Source: Phenylobacterium sp.
GTDB taxonomy: Bacteria > Pseudomonadota > Alphaproteobacteria > Caulobacterales > Caulobacteraceae
Direction: 5' to 3'
NCBI GenBank assembly: GCA_020402745.1
Contig: JADBYZ010000029.1
Location: forward strand, 1-56,640
Length of the DNA: 56,640 nucleotides
Shown here one piece after another: positions 8,270 to 16,426 of this stretch. The position numbers and the translations under genes were made by a program. Positions within the stretch are counted from its first letter, which is position 1. Each line of letters starts with the position of its first letter. The notes under the pieces are model-generated. The model saw nothing but the letters and a program-made list of their open reading frames with translations, ran no database searches and was not told the origin of the DNA.

Positions 8270-8866
8270 CTAGCGGCTGTCTCCAGAAAGGAGATCGGAA
8301 AGTGGCGCCGTCCCGTCCCAAAGAACGCCGCGCCAACCGGCCTCACGCGCGGCCAGGACATTCTCCATCCGGTCATCCAGAAGGGTAAGTTCCGCAGGCT
8401 CCAAGCCCGTGCGCTCAACGACCGCCCCGTAGAACTCCGGTGACGGCTTGGACCATCCGAGATCGGCGGAATAGTGCATTGCGGAGAAGACGGAACGCAA
8501 TTCCAGGTCGCGCCAGAGATAGGCGGCGCGCTCATGCTCCTGGTTGGTGGCGAGATGGAGCCCCACGCCGGAGGCTCTGAGCCCCTTCAGTTCTGAGATG
8601 AGGTCGAGATCAAGCTCAGCATCCATCCGGAACCAGTAGTTGATGAGTTCGCGCACCGACAGATTGGGCGCAAGTCGCTGCAGGACAGGCTGCAGTCTCG
8701 CCTCAAGCGCGGCGCGACCGTGCACCACGTCATCCCAATGCCTTTCGAAGAACTCCGCCCCAAGGCGCTCCGGCGAGAGGCCGAGGTCCAGCTCAAGGTT
8801 GCGGTCCCACCGCCCCGACTTCGGGCGGACAACCACGCCATCGACATCGACCATCAGGACCTTCAT
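8270..8866 (-). CDS. HAD-family hydrolase
   Basis: A 198-residue haloacid-dehalogenase-superfamily protein. Motif I is DVDGVV, with nucleophile Asp8; a Val replaces the usual Thr-type residue after the second Gly. Motif II is ATNQ, the motif III lysine is in SKPSPEFY, and motif IV is LLDDRMENV. The cap is small and alpha-helical. Together these predict a cytosolic phosphatase of unknown substrate. The frame is open further upstream, but the ATG at 8866 puts motif I at the extreme N-terminus, as in the family. Confidence 0.85.
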   Translation of the reverse strand: MKVLMVDVDGVVVRPKSGRWDRNLELDLGLSPERLGAEFFERHWDDVVHGRAALEARLQPVLQRLAPNLSVRELINYWFRMDAELDLDLISELKGLRASGVGLHLATNQEHERAAYLWRDLELRSVFSAMHYSADLGWSKPSPEFYGAVVERTGLEPAELTLLDDRMENVLAAREAGWRGVLWDGTAPLSDLLSGDSR

Positions 8867-8904
8867 GCGAAATCCAATCGACCCGCGAACAAGGCCTGAT
8901 GACC

Positions 8905-10323
8905 CTAGCTTCCCGCCAGCACGCTGTGGCGGCGGCTCCAGGCCAGATAGACGATCAGGCCCACCAGATTCCAGCCGAGGAAGAGCCAGCGGGTCAAGGC
9001 TGGCAGGCTCCAGAAGAGGTAGAGGCAGCCCGCCGCCGCCAGGGGGCCGACGATCCACCAAAGGGGCGTGCGGAAGGGCCGGGGAAGATCCGGTCTCTGG
9101 ACCCGCAGGATCATCATCGAGACCGCCGTGGCCACGAAGGCCGCCAGGGTGCCGGCGTTGGCCAGCTCTGCGATCAGCTTCAGGGGCGCCGCGCCGGCGA
9201 TGACCGAGGCCAGGACGGCGGTGAAGAGGGTCACCCGAACCGGCGCGCCCCGGGCGCTGACCTGCGCCAGGCTGCGGGGCAGGAGGCCGTCCCTCGCCAT
9301 GGCGAAGAAGACCCGGCTCTGGCCGAACATGAAGGCCATGATGACGGTGGGCAGGGCGATGACGGCGGCGGCGGCGATCAGGACGGCGGCCAGCTCATGT
9401 CCGCCCGACCTCAGGATGAAGGCCAGGGGCTCGTCGCTCTTCGAGAAGGCCTGCCAGGGCGAGGCGCCGAGGGCCGCTGCGGCCACGGCCATGTAGATCA
9501 CGGCGCAGGCGACCATGGAGCCGATGATGCCGAGGGTCAGGTCACGGCCGGGGTTCTTCGCCTCCTCGGCCGCCGTCGAGATGGCGTCGAAGCCATAGAA
9601 GGCGAAGAAGATCAGGGCGGCGGCGGCCATCACCCCCTGGGGGGCGCCGTCAGGCCCGGTGTGGGCGGCGAAGCCGAAGGGCAGGAAGGGGCTGAACCGC
9701 GCCGGGTCGAAGGCGGGCAGGGCCAGGACGACGAAGGCCGCGAGGGCCGCCAGCTTCAGGACCACGAGGGCGATGTTGGCGTTGGCGCTCTCGCGGACGC
9801 CGATGAGGAGGACGCCGGCGACGGCCAGGGTGATCAGGACGGCCGGCAGGTTGATGAACCCTCCCTCCTGACCGGTCAGGAGGCCGCTGGCCAGGGCGGC
9901 CGGCAGGACGACGCCGCGCGCCTCCAGGAAGCCCTGGGCGTAGCCGGACCAGCCCACCGCCACGGCGGAACAGACCACCGTGTATTCGAGGATCAGGCTC
10001 CAGCCGATCACCCAGGCGACCAGCTCGCCCATGCCCGCGTAGGAATAGGAATAGGCGCTGCCCGCATGGGGCATGAGGGTGGCCATCTCGGCGTAGCAGA
10101 GGGCGGCCAGCATGCAGACGAGGCCCGCGATGGCGAAGGACAGGATGACCCCCGGGCCCGCAAGGCCCGCGCCCACGCCCGTCAGGGTGTAGATGCCGGT
10201 GCCGACGATGGCGCCGACCCCCAGAGCGACCAGGTGCGGCCAGCGCAGGGTGGGTTGCAGGGCATGTTCGCCCTGCGCCGCCGGGCGCTGGTCGACGGCC
10301 CTGCGGCGCGTGATGAAGCTCAT
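8905..10323 (-). CDS. APC-family amino acid permease
   Basis: A 472-residue polytopic transporter of the amino acid-polyamine-organocation superfamily, with about twelve helices. Helix 1 carries the substrate-backbone motif GVGAIVGTGIYTLTG, and a helix-6 segment contains FFAFYGFDAISTAAEEAKNP, typical of the cationic amino acid (CAT/YfnA) subgroup. It should import amino acids in symport with protons; specificity is unknown. The start at 10323 follows a strong GGGGAGG. It diverges from the DUF885 gene at 10425 across a 101-base promoter region. Confidence 0.88.
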   Translation of the reverse strand: MSFITRRRAVDQRPAAQGEHALQPTLRWPHLVALGVGAIVGTGIYTLTGVGAGLAGPGVILSFAIAGLVCMLAALCYAEMATLMPHAGSAYSYSYAGMGELVAWVIGWSLILEYTVVCSAVAVGWSGYAQGFLEARGVVLPAALASGLLTGQEGGFINLPAVLITLAVAGVLLIGVRESANANIALVVLKLAALAAFVVLALPAFDPARFSPFLPFGFAAHTGPDGAPQGVMAAAALIFFAFYGFDAISTAAEEAKNPGRDLTLGIIGSMVACAVIYMAVAAAALGASPWQAFSKSDEPLAFILRSGGHELAAVLIAAAAVIALPTVIMAFMFGQSRVFFAMARDGLLPRSLAQVSARGAPVRVTLFTAVLASVIAGAAPLKLIAELANAGTLAAFVATAVSMMILRVQRPDLPRPFRTPLWWIVGPLAAAGCLYLFWSLPALTRWLFLGWNLVGLIVYLAWSRRHSVLAGS

Positions 10324-10424
10324 GGAAGGTCCTCCCCCTCGGCGGAACCATGGCCCGCATTGGCGCGCCCCGGCAAGGGGCGTAGGAAGGGCGCCTCGGT
10401 CATTGCCAGAGGAGGGCCTGCGGG

Positions 10425-12188
10425 ATGAGAACGCTTTGGGGAATGACCTGCGCCTGGCTGGTCCTGCTGGCCGCCATTGCGGGCCCGGCCAGGGCGGCCT
10501 CGCCCGGCCTGGACGCCCTGATCGCCGACTACGAGTCGTGGTCCCTGGGCGATGATCCCTTCGAGGCCGGCCGCCGGGGCGATCGGGAAGCCCTGGCCCG
10601 CCTGCCCGACCCCAGCCCTGCGGCCGACGCCCGCCGCAAGGCCGCCCTCTCGGCCTTCCAGGACCGGCTGGCGCGCCTTCCCGCAGCGACCCTGACGGCC
10701 GAGGATGCCCTGAACCGCGACGTCCTCGACTGGACACTGTCGCGGCGCTTGGCCAGTCTGGGGTTCGACGAAGCGCGCATGCCCTTCAGCTCGGACGGGG
10801 GTTTCGACCAGACCCTCGGCTATATCGCCGGCGGACTGCCCATGCGGTCGGAGGCCGACGCCCGGTCCTGGATCGCCCGACTGAAGGCCGCCCCCGCCTG
10901 GTACGACGCCCACATCACCAATGCGCGGCGGGGGGCGAAGGCAGGATTCACCCAGCCCCGGTCCACCGCCCTCCAGGTCCTGGAGCGGGCGCGCCGGATG
11001 GCGGCCCTGCCGCTGGAAGGCGACCCCCTGCTCGCGCCCCTGTCCCGGCTTCCGGCGACGATTCCGGATCCGATGCGCTCGGCCCTCCTGGAGGAGGCGC
11101 GGACCGCGGTGCGCGAGGGCGTCCAGCCCGCCCGCCGCCGGTATGCCGACTTCCTGGAGGCCGAGTACCTGCCCGCCGCCCGCAAGCGCCTGGCCGCCCG
11201 CAGCCTTCCGGGGGGCGAGGCCTATTATCGCTGGCTGGTCGCCGACCACACCACCACGAGCCTGACCCCGGACCAGATCCACCAGATCGGCCTCGACGAG
11301 GTGGCCCGTATCCGCCGCGAGATGGAAGGGGTGATGGCCGAGACCGGCTTCCAGGGCGACTTCGCCGCCTTCCTCGCCATGCTGCGCACCGACCCGCGCT
11401 TCTATGCGAAGAGCCGGGAGGAGCTGCTGGAGAAGGCCTCGCGGATCGCCAAGCGGATCGACGACGAGCTGCCCGCCTGGTTCGCCACCCTGCCGAGGCT
11501 GACCTATGGAGTCAGGCCGGTGCCCACCGACATCGAGGAGACCTACACCACGGGGCGTTACTTCGGCGGATCGGCCGCCCGGGGCGTGTCCGGCGGCTAC
11601 ATGGTCAACACCTCACGTCTGGACCAGAGGCCGCTCTATGAGCTGCCCGCCCTGACCCTGCATGAGGCGGTCCCGGGCCATCATCTGCAGATCGCCCTGG
11701 CCGAGGAGGCGCCCGGCGTCCCGGACTTCAGACGCAACGCCGACATCACCGCCTTCACCGAAGGCTGGGGCCTCTATGCCGAGAAGCTGGGCGGGGAGAT
11801 GGGGATCTACCGCGACCCCTGGGAACGGTTCGGCCGCCTGTCCTACGAGATGTGGCGCGCCTGTCGGCTGGTGGCCGACACCGGCCTCCACTGGAAGGGC
11901 TGGAGCCTGGACGAGGCCCGGACCTGCTTCACCCAGAACAGCGCGCTCTCGCCCCTCAACATCGAGGTGGAGCTGGCGCGGTACGTGTCCTGGCCCGGCC
12001 AGGCCCTGGCCTACAAGATCGGGGAGATGCGCATCGTCGCCCTGCGCGAGGGCGCCCGGCGCGAACTTGGCGATCGCTTCGACATCCGCCGGTTCCATGA
12101 CGCGGTCCTGCTGGCCGGCCCCTTGCCGCTCGACCGGCTGGAGGCCCGCATTCGCGACTGGACCGCGGCTGAGCGCCAGCGGAACTAG
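10425..12188 (+). CDS. Exported DUF885 metallopeptidase-like protein
   Basis: A 587-residue protein with a cleavable signal peptide (hydrophobic core about residues 8-20, AxA site near 25) and the DUF885 fold. It carries HEAVPGHH at residues 413-420 and a downstream glutamate in TEGWGLYAEKLG, which together look like a zinc site (HExxxGHH plus Glu). It is probably a periplasmic carboxypeptidase-like enzyme, but substrates for this family are mostly untested. GGAGG precedes the ATG at good spacing. Its stop overlaps the tail of the convergent tetR gene by four bases. Confidence 0.85.
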   Translation: MRTLWGMTCAWLVLLAAIAGPARAASPGLDALIADYESWSLGDDPFEAGRRGDREALARLPDPSPAADARRKAALSAFQDRLARLPAATLTAEDALNRDVLDWTLSRRLASLGFDEARMPFSSDGGFDQTLGYIAGGLPMRSEADARSWIARLKAAPAWYDAHITNARRGAKAGFTQPRSTALQVLERARRMAALPLEGDPLLAPLSRLPATIPDPMRSALLEEARTAVREGVQPARRRYADFLEAEYLPAARKRLAARSLPGGEAYYRWLVADHTTTSLTPDQIHQIGLDEVARIRREMEGVMAETGFQGDFAAFLAMLRTDPRFYAKSREELLEKASRIAKRIDDELPAWFATLPRLTYGVRPVPTDIEETYTTGRYFGGSAARGVSGGYMVNTSRLDQRPLYELPALTLHEAVPGHHLQIALAEEAPGVPDFRRNADITAFTEGWGLYAEKLGGEMGIYRDPWERFGRLSYEMWRACRLVADTGLHWKGWSLDEARTCFTQNSALSPLNIEVELARYVSWPGQALAYKIGEMRIVALREGARRELGDRFDIRRFHDAVLLAGPLPLDRLEARIRDWTAAERQRN

Positions 12189-12811
12189 CCCGGCCAGAGG
12201 TCCTGGGCCGCGCCCTTGCGGTTCAGGCCATGGACCGCGCGCTTGACCACGGCGATGAGGCGCCTGCGGCGATCATCGGCGTCGTAGGAAAGCCCGCCCC
12301 GGGCCAGGCCTTCCAGGAGGAAGCGGCCCAGGTCGCGGCTGGTCTGGAAGCGAGGATCCTCCCCCGCCTGGGCGACCGCGCCGAACCGCCCCCCCAGTCG
12401 TCCGGAATCGAAGTCCGCCAGCAGGTCCTCGATCGCGCCGGCCACCTCCGGGTCCGCGCGGGCCGCCGAGCGGAGTTCAGCGAAGGCGAGGAAGGGCGGC
12501 TCGAACAGAAGGGCCCAATAGGTGTCTATGGCGTGGTCCGAGGCGTCGATCCCGGGCGGCGGGCGGCCGGCGGCGTCGAAGAGGCGGGCCATGCCCTCGC
12601 GCAGGTGCGGTGCAAGAGCGGCCAGCAGGGCCGGGCGATCCGGGAAGTGATAGAGGTAGGCTGTCCTGGCCAGTCCCGCACGGGCGGCGATGGCGGCGGG
12701 CGTGACCGAGGCCAAACCTGACTCCGACAGCAGGTCCACGACGGAGTCCAGAAGCCGCAGGCGGGTGCGCTCGGCGCGCCTGGAAGGAGCAGGAGAGGCG
12801 GAGTTGGCCAT
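12185..12811 (-). CDS. TetR-family transcriptional regulator
   Basis: A 208-residue TetR-family protein with its HTH at about residues 10-58 (recognition segment AARAGLARTAYLYHF) and a variable C-terminal domain. A TTG 36 bases upstream is in frame, but the ATG at 12811 is the more usual start. It is divergent from the PlcP-type gene across a 117-base gap that also contains a Pho-box-like site. Targets cannot be inferred. Confidence 0.82.
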   Translation of the reverse strand: MANSASPAPSRRAERTRLRLLDSVVDLLSESGLASVTPAAIAARAGLARTAYLYHFPDRPALLAALAPHLREGMARLFDAAGRPPPGIDASDHAIDTYWALLFEPPFLAFAELRSAARADPEVAGAIEDLLADFDSGRLGGRFGAVAQAGEDPRFQTSRDLGRFLLEGLARGGLSYDADDRRRRLIAVVKRAVHGLNRKGAAQDLWPG

Positions 12812-12859
12812 GACCGGGCTTCTGTCCCCCGGAAGCGGTCTTGGCAATCCCCGGCGCCG

Positions 12860-12877
12860 GCGTCATCCGACTGACAC
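12860..12877 (+). promoter_or_regulatory. Pho-box-like site upstream of the phospholipase C gene
   Basis: The 18 bases GCGTCAT-CCGA-CTGACAC are two 7-mers 11 bases apart, as in the PhoB consensus CTGTCAT-N4-CTGTCAC (5/7 and 6/7 matches). The site is 52 bases ahead of the start at 12929 and has the right orientation. Better matches lie ahead of the porin and pstS genes in the same block, which raises confidence here. Confidence 0.55.
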
Positions 12878-12928
12878 GCAAGCAGCCTAGTGCGCAATCC
12901 ACGTTGGCATCCTGGGGGGCGATTGGCG

Positions 12929-13738
12929 ATGTCGCAGGGCGAGCACAAGTATCGGACCGTCTTCATTTCCGACATACACCTCGGCACAAAGGGGTGTCAG
13001 GCTGATCTGCTGCTGGATTTCATCCGGACGGCGGAGTTCGACACCCTCTATCTGGTCGGCGACATCATCGACGGCTGGAAGCTGCGCAACGGCTGGTACT
13101 GGCCGCAGGCCCACAACGACGTCGTCCAGAAGATTCTGCGCCTGGCCCGTAAGGGGGTGAAGGTCATCTATGTCCCTGGCAACCATGACGAGGCGGCGCG
13201 GGACTTCATCGGTCATCGGTTCGGCGACGTGTTGGTCATGCGGGACGCCATCCATGAGACGGCGGATGGGCGACGCTTTCTGGTCACCCACGGCGACGAG
13301 TTCGACGGCGTTCTGCGCCACGCCCGCTGGTTGGCCTTCGTCGGCGACTGGTCCTACCGATCGCTCCTGACCCTGAACACTGTGTTCAACCGCTGGCGGC
13401 GGCGGTTCGGCTTCGGCTACTGGTCCCTTTCGGCCTACCTGAAGCTGAAGGTCAAGAACGCGGTCCAGTTCATCGAGAACTACGAAGAGGCGGTCGCCGA
13501 GGAGGCTCGTCGCCGCGGTGTGGATGGCGTAATCTGCGGCCACATCCATAAAGCCGAGATCCGTCGTTTCGACGATATTCTCTACATCAACGATGGCGAC
13601 TGGGTGGAAAGCTGCACCGCTGTCGCCGAACGCGACGACGGCGAGTTAATCCTCCTGGACTGGAGCCAGGTGCGGCTTCAGCCTCGCCGCCTTTCGGAGC
13701 TCCGCGCAACGCGGCCGGCCACGCAACTTGCAGCTTGA
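12929..13738 (+). CDS. plcP: Metallophosphoesterase, probable PlcP-type phospholipase C
   Basis: A 269-residue calcineurin-like phosphoesterase with the full metal-ligand set: SDIHLG (14-19), GDIID (44-48), GNHDE (84-88), a THGDEFD segment, and GHIHKAE near residue 207. It belongs to COG2908, often annotated UDP-2,3-diacylglucosamine diphosphatase. In alphaproteobacteria, members next to a GT4 glycosyltransferase are PlcP, which hydrolyses phospholipids to diacylglycerol under phosphate limitation. A glycosyltransferase gene follows 47 bases later, and a Pho-box-like site lies upstream, so PlcP is the better call. The start at 12929 has GGGG upstream; an in-frame GTG at 12890 lacks a site. 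Confidence 0.75.
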   Translation: MSQGEHKYRTVFISDIHLGTKGCQADLLLDFIRTAEFDTLYLVGDIIDGWKLRNGWYWPQAHNDVVQKILRLARKGVKVIYVPGNHDEAARDFIGHRFGDVLVMRDAIHETADGRRFLVTHGDEFDGVLRHARWLAFVGDWSYRSLLTLNTVFNRWRRRFGFGYWSLSAYLKLKVKNAVQFIENYEEAVAEEARRRGVDGVICGHIHKAEIRRFDDILYINDGDWVESCTAVAERDDGELILLDWSQVRLQPRRLSELRATRPATQLAA

Positions 13739-13748
13739 GCCCAAGCCG

Positions 13749-13785
13749 TTGACCTTTCGTCAGATTTACTGGCAATATGTCTGAC
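13749..13785 (+). promoter_or_regulatory. Leaderless promoter with inverted-repeat operator
   Basis: TTGACC (13749-13754) and CAATAT (13773-13778) are 18 bases apart. The ATG at 13786 begins eight bases after the -10, so the transcript would start on the start codon. The arms GTCAGA (13759-13764) and TCTGAC (13780-13785) form an inverted repeat with a 15-base spacer that straddles the -10. That is the position expected of an autoregulatory TetR operator, and the downstream protein itself carries a TetR HTH. Confidence 0.5.
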
Positions 13786-15186
13786 ATGGCGACACTCAGG
13801 GATTTGCCGGAGAGCCTGTCCCGGGACCGGCGGAAGGCCCAGACGGAAACCCGTATTCTCGACGCCGCCGGCCGCCTGCTGGAGGAAGGGCGGCTGGAGG
13901 AAGCCTCCTTTTCTGAGATCGCCCGTCTGGCCGGGGTGGGCGACCGGACTGTTTATCGCTACTACCCCACCCGCGACGCCCTCATGGGCGCCTTTTGGGC
14001 GCGTTTGCAGACTGAGGGGCTACCGTCGCGAAAGCCCTCCATGCGCAGAGTGCGTCAGAGTGTTCGGACCGAGTTCGACGGCCGCAAGCCCATGCGGATT
14101 CTCATCGCCACCGACGCCTGGGAACCCCAGGTCAACGGCGTGGTGCGCACCCTGACCCGGGTGATCTCCGAGATGCAGGCGATGGGGCATACGGTGGAGG
14201 TCATCTCGCCGGATCAATTCCGGGGCTTCCCGCTTCCCACCTATCCTGAAATCAAAGTCGCCGTCGGGGCTTACGAATCCGTCCGGGAGCGCTTTAAAGC
14301 CTTCGAGCCGGAAGCCATCCACATCGCCACGGAAGGGCCCATCGGCCTCGCCGCCCGGCGGATTTGCGTGGAGTGGAAGCTGCCGTTCACCACAAGCTAC
14401 CACACGCGCTTTCCCGAGTACGTCTCGGCGCGTTTTCCCGTGCCCGTGTCGGCTGGCTACGCCTACATGCGCTGGTTCCATAAGCCCTCCGGGCGTCTCA
14501 TGGTGGCGACGCCGACCATGCGCGACGAGTTGGAGCAGCACGGGTTCCGGAACATCACAGCCTGGTCCCGGGGGGTCGACACCGAGCAATTCCGACCCCT
14601 GGGGGCTGGAGATCCCGACGTCTACGAAGGCCTGCCCCGACCGATCTTCCTGTCCGTGGGCCGGGTGGCGGTGGAGAAGAACATCGAGGCCTTCCTCGCC
14701 CTCGACCTGCCCGGCTCAAAGGTCGTCGTTGGCGACGGCCCCCAACGGGAGGAGCTGGAGAGCCGGTATCCCGGCGCGGTTTTCCGCGGGGCCCGCCTCG
14801 GGGACGATCTCGCCGCCCATTTCGCCGGCGCCGACGTCTTCGTCTTCCCGTCCCTGACCGACACCTTCGGGCTGGTGATCCTGGAGGCCATGGCGACCGG
14901 GACGCCGGTGGCGGCCTATCCCGCGCCCGGTCCCATCGACATCATTCCGGGGTCTGGCGCCGGGGTCCTGGCCCTGACGGCCACCGAGGGGCTGAAGGAG
15001 GCCTGCCTGGAGGCCCTCAAGCTGGACCGCACCACAGCGCGCCGATTTGCTGAGGGGTTCTCCTGGCGCGCTTGCGCCGAAGACTTCGTGCGCAACCTGC
15101 AACCCTGGCCGGAGCCGGAGAAGACCCGGTTTTGGCGGCGCCTGCGCCGGCTGGCCCGGCTCCGTCAGCGTCGCGACGACGTCTGA
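13786..15186 (+). CDS. TetR DNA-binding domain fused to a GT4 glycosyltransferase
   Basis: One uninterrupted 466-residue frame joins two unrelated modules. Residues about 15-75 are a complete TetR N-terminal HTH, with the recognition segment LAGVGDRTVYRYYPTRDAL. The TetR ligand-binding domain is missing. After a basic linker, a full GT4 glycosyltransferase begins at residue 103 (MRILIATDAWEPQVNG). It continues through the donor-site region VGRVAVEKNIEAF and a C-terminal ExxxxG(x)P-type stretch, LVILEAMATGTPVAAYP. The glycosyltransferase half resembles Agt, which adds sugar to diacylglycerol made by PlcP when phosphate is scarce. No convincing ribosome-binding site precedes the internal ATG at 14092. 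An ATG at 13777 is also in frame. Whether the HTH still binds DNA is unknown. Confidence 0.8.
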   Translation: MATLRDLPESLSRDRRKAQTETRILDAAGRLLEEGRLEEASFSEIARLAGVGDRTVYRYYPTRDALMGAFWARLQTEGLPSRKPSMRRVRQSVRTEFDGRKPMRILIATDAWEPQVNGVVRTLTRVISEMQAMGHTVEVISPDQFRGFPLPTYPEIKVAVGAYESVRERFKAFEPEAIHIATEGPIGLAARRICVEWKLPFTTSYHTRFPEYVSARFPVPVSAGYAYMRWFHKPSGRLMVATPTMRDELEQHGFRNITAWSRGVDTEQFRPLGAGDPDVYEGLPRPIFLSVGRVAVEKNIEAFLALDLPGSKVVVGDGPQREELESRYPGAVFRGARLGDDLAAHFAGADVFVFPSLTDTFGLVILEAMATGTPVAAYPAPGPIDIIPGSGAGVLALTATEGLKEACLEALKLDRTTARRFAEGFSWRACAEDFVRNLQPWPEPEKTRFWRRLRRLARLRQRRDDV

Positions 15187-15206
15187 GCCTCCCATCCACC
15201 AGACAG

Positions 15207-15239
15207 AAAAGCGCCGCAGACCGGAGAGGTCTGCGGCGC
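15207..15239 (-). terminator. Intrinsic terminator of the pstS transcript
   Basis: A perfect 12-bp stem (GCGCCGCAGACC and its complement, 15211-15239) with a five-base loop is followed on the minus strand by TTTT (15207-15210). It lies between the convergent glycosyltransferase and pstS genes. The T run favours termination of the pstS transcript, though the stem could act on both strands. Confidence 0.75.
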
Positions 15240-15265
15240 AGGCGCCGATGGCGGACGGCGGCGGG

Positions 15266-16315
15266 TCAGGCTGCGGGTCGGGCCATGGGGGTCAGGGTGC
15301 GCACAGCGGCCTTGTTAGCCTCGTGCTGGGAGGCGGGCAGGGGGATCAGACCGCGATCCTTGAGATAGCCCCCGCGCCCGGTGGCGGCGTCGGAAACAAA
15401 CTCGGTCACGTACTCCCGAAGTCCCTTTGTCACGCCGACGTTCGACTTCTTCACATAGATGAAGAGTGAGCGGGCCAGGGGGTAGGAGCCATCAGAGATG
15501 GACGCCAGCGAAGGCTTCACGCCGTTTACCGAGGCGCCTTTCACCTTGTCCATATTCTCTTCAAGGAAGGACCACCCGAAGACGCCCAGGGCCCCGGGGG
15601 TCTTGGTGAGGGTCTGGACGATGGCGTTATCGTTCTCGCCGGAGTCGATCCAGCCGTCCTTGCGGAGGGGATTGACCATTTCCTTGAACCGCTTTTCGTC
15701 CTTATCCTTCAGGGCTTTGTTCGCCGGATACCTGAGGGCGCCGGCCTCGATGGCCAGTTCGACAAAGGCGTCGCGGGTGCCCGAGGAGGGTGGCGGACCA
15801 TAGACCTGGATCCGACCTTTCGGCAGGCCGGCCCCAACCTCCGGCCAGGCCTTGTAGGGATTGGCCTGGTACTGGCCGTAGCGGAGCACCCTGGCCGCAA
15901 GGCCAAGGTAGAGGGCAGAAGTGCTGAAGGCGTAGTCTGGCGCGCGCTTGTCCACCGCGATGACGATGCCGTCGAAGCCGATCTTCAGCTCGATGATGTC
16001 CTTCACCCCCTTGGAGGCGCAGGCATCAAACTCGGAACGCTTCATCTGGCGAGAGGCGATGGCGATATCGGGATAGCTGTCGCCAACACCAGAACAGAAG
16101 AGCTTGATACCGCCCCCGGTTCCGAGGCTCTCGACCTTGGGCGCGCGATTGCCCGTCTTTCGGGCAAACTGTTCGGAAACCCGGGTCGCAAACGGAAAGA
16201 CCGTGGAGGAGCCGGCGGCCCAGACAAAATCTCGGGCGGCGTAAGCCGGAGCGGCGCCCAGACCTGCGGTGAGGAGGAGGCCCGCAGAGACGGCGGATAG
16301 GAAGCGCTTGATCAT
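15266..16315 (-). CDS. pstS: Phosphate-binding periplasmic protein PstS
   Basis: A 349-residue periplasmic binding protein with a signal peptide (cleaved near AYA at residues 24-26). It has the phosphate-site motifs GSSTVFPF and ASRQMKRSE, and an SGTRDAF loop near residue 180. It captures orthophosphate for a PstCAB importer, but no pstC, pstA or pstB lies in the window. AGGAG eight bases before the ATG at 16315 defines the start. A Pho-box-like site (16408-16425) lies about 92 bases upstream. It is the last gene of a minus-strand series that begins with phnC and ends at a strong terminator. Confidence 0.93.
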   Translation of the reverse strand: MIKRFLSAVSAGLLLTAGLGAAPAYAARDFVWAAGSSTVFPFATRVSEQFARKTGNRAPKVESLGTGGGIKLFCSGVGDSYPDIAIASRQMKRSEFDACASKGVKDIIELKIGFDGIVIAVDKRAPDYAFSTSALYLGLAARVLRYGQYQANPYKAWPEVGAGLPKGRIQVYGPPPSSGTRDAFVELAIEAGALRYPANKALKDKDEKRFKEMVNPLRKDGWIDSGENDNAIVQTLTKTPGALGVFGWSFLEENMDKVKGASVNGVKPSLASISDGSYPLARSLFIYVKKSNVGVTKGLREYVTEFVSDAATGRGGYLKDRGLIPLPASQHEANKAAVRTLTPMARPAA

Positions 16316-16407
16316 CGAAAAGGACTCCTGGATCGAAAGGTCCCGGATAGCGGACCAGACGGATCCGTTGCAACACGGCTCCCTTTCTGGACCTCTAACC
16401 GGATCAT

Positions 16408-16425
16408 GTGACACTTAGGCGACGC
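16408..16425 (-). promoter_or_regulatory. Pho-box-like site upstream of pstS
   Basis: Reading the minus strand: GCGTCGC-CTAA-GTGTCAC, two 7-mers 11 bases apart with a perfect TGTCAC in the second. It sits in the 111-base gap between the porin stop and the pstS start and points toward pstS. pstS can therefore be transcribed on its own under phosphate limitation. Confidence 0.6.
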
Positions 16426-16426
16426 A

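Noticed and set aside
12929-13738. LpxH, UDP-2,3-diacylglucosamine diphosphatase of lipid A synthesis
   Set aside because: Same superfamily, but alphaproteobacteria generally use LpxI. The Pho-box-like site and the adjacent glycosyltransferase favour PlcP. Not fully excluded.
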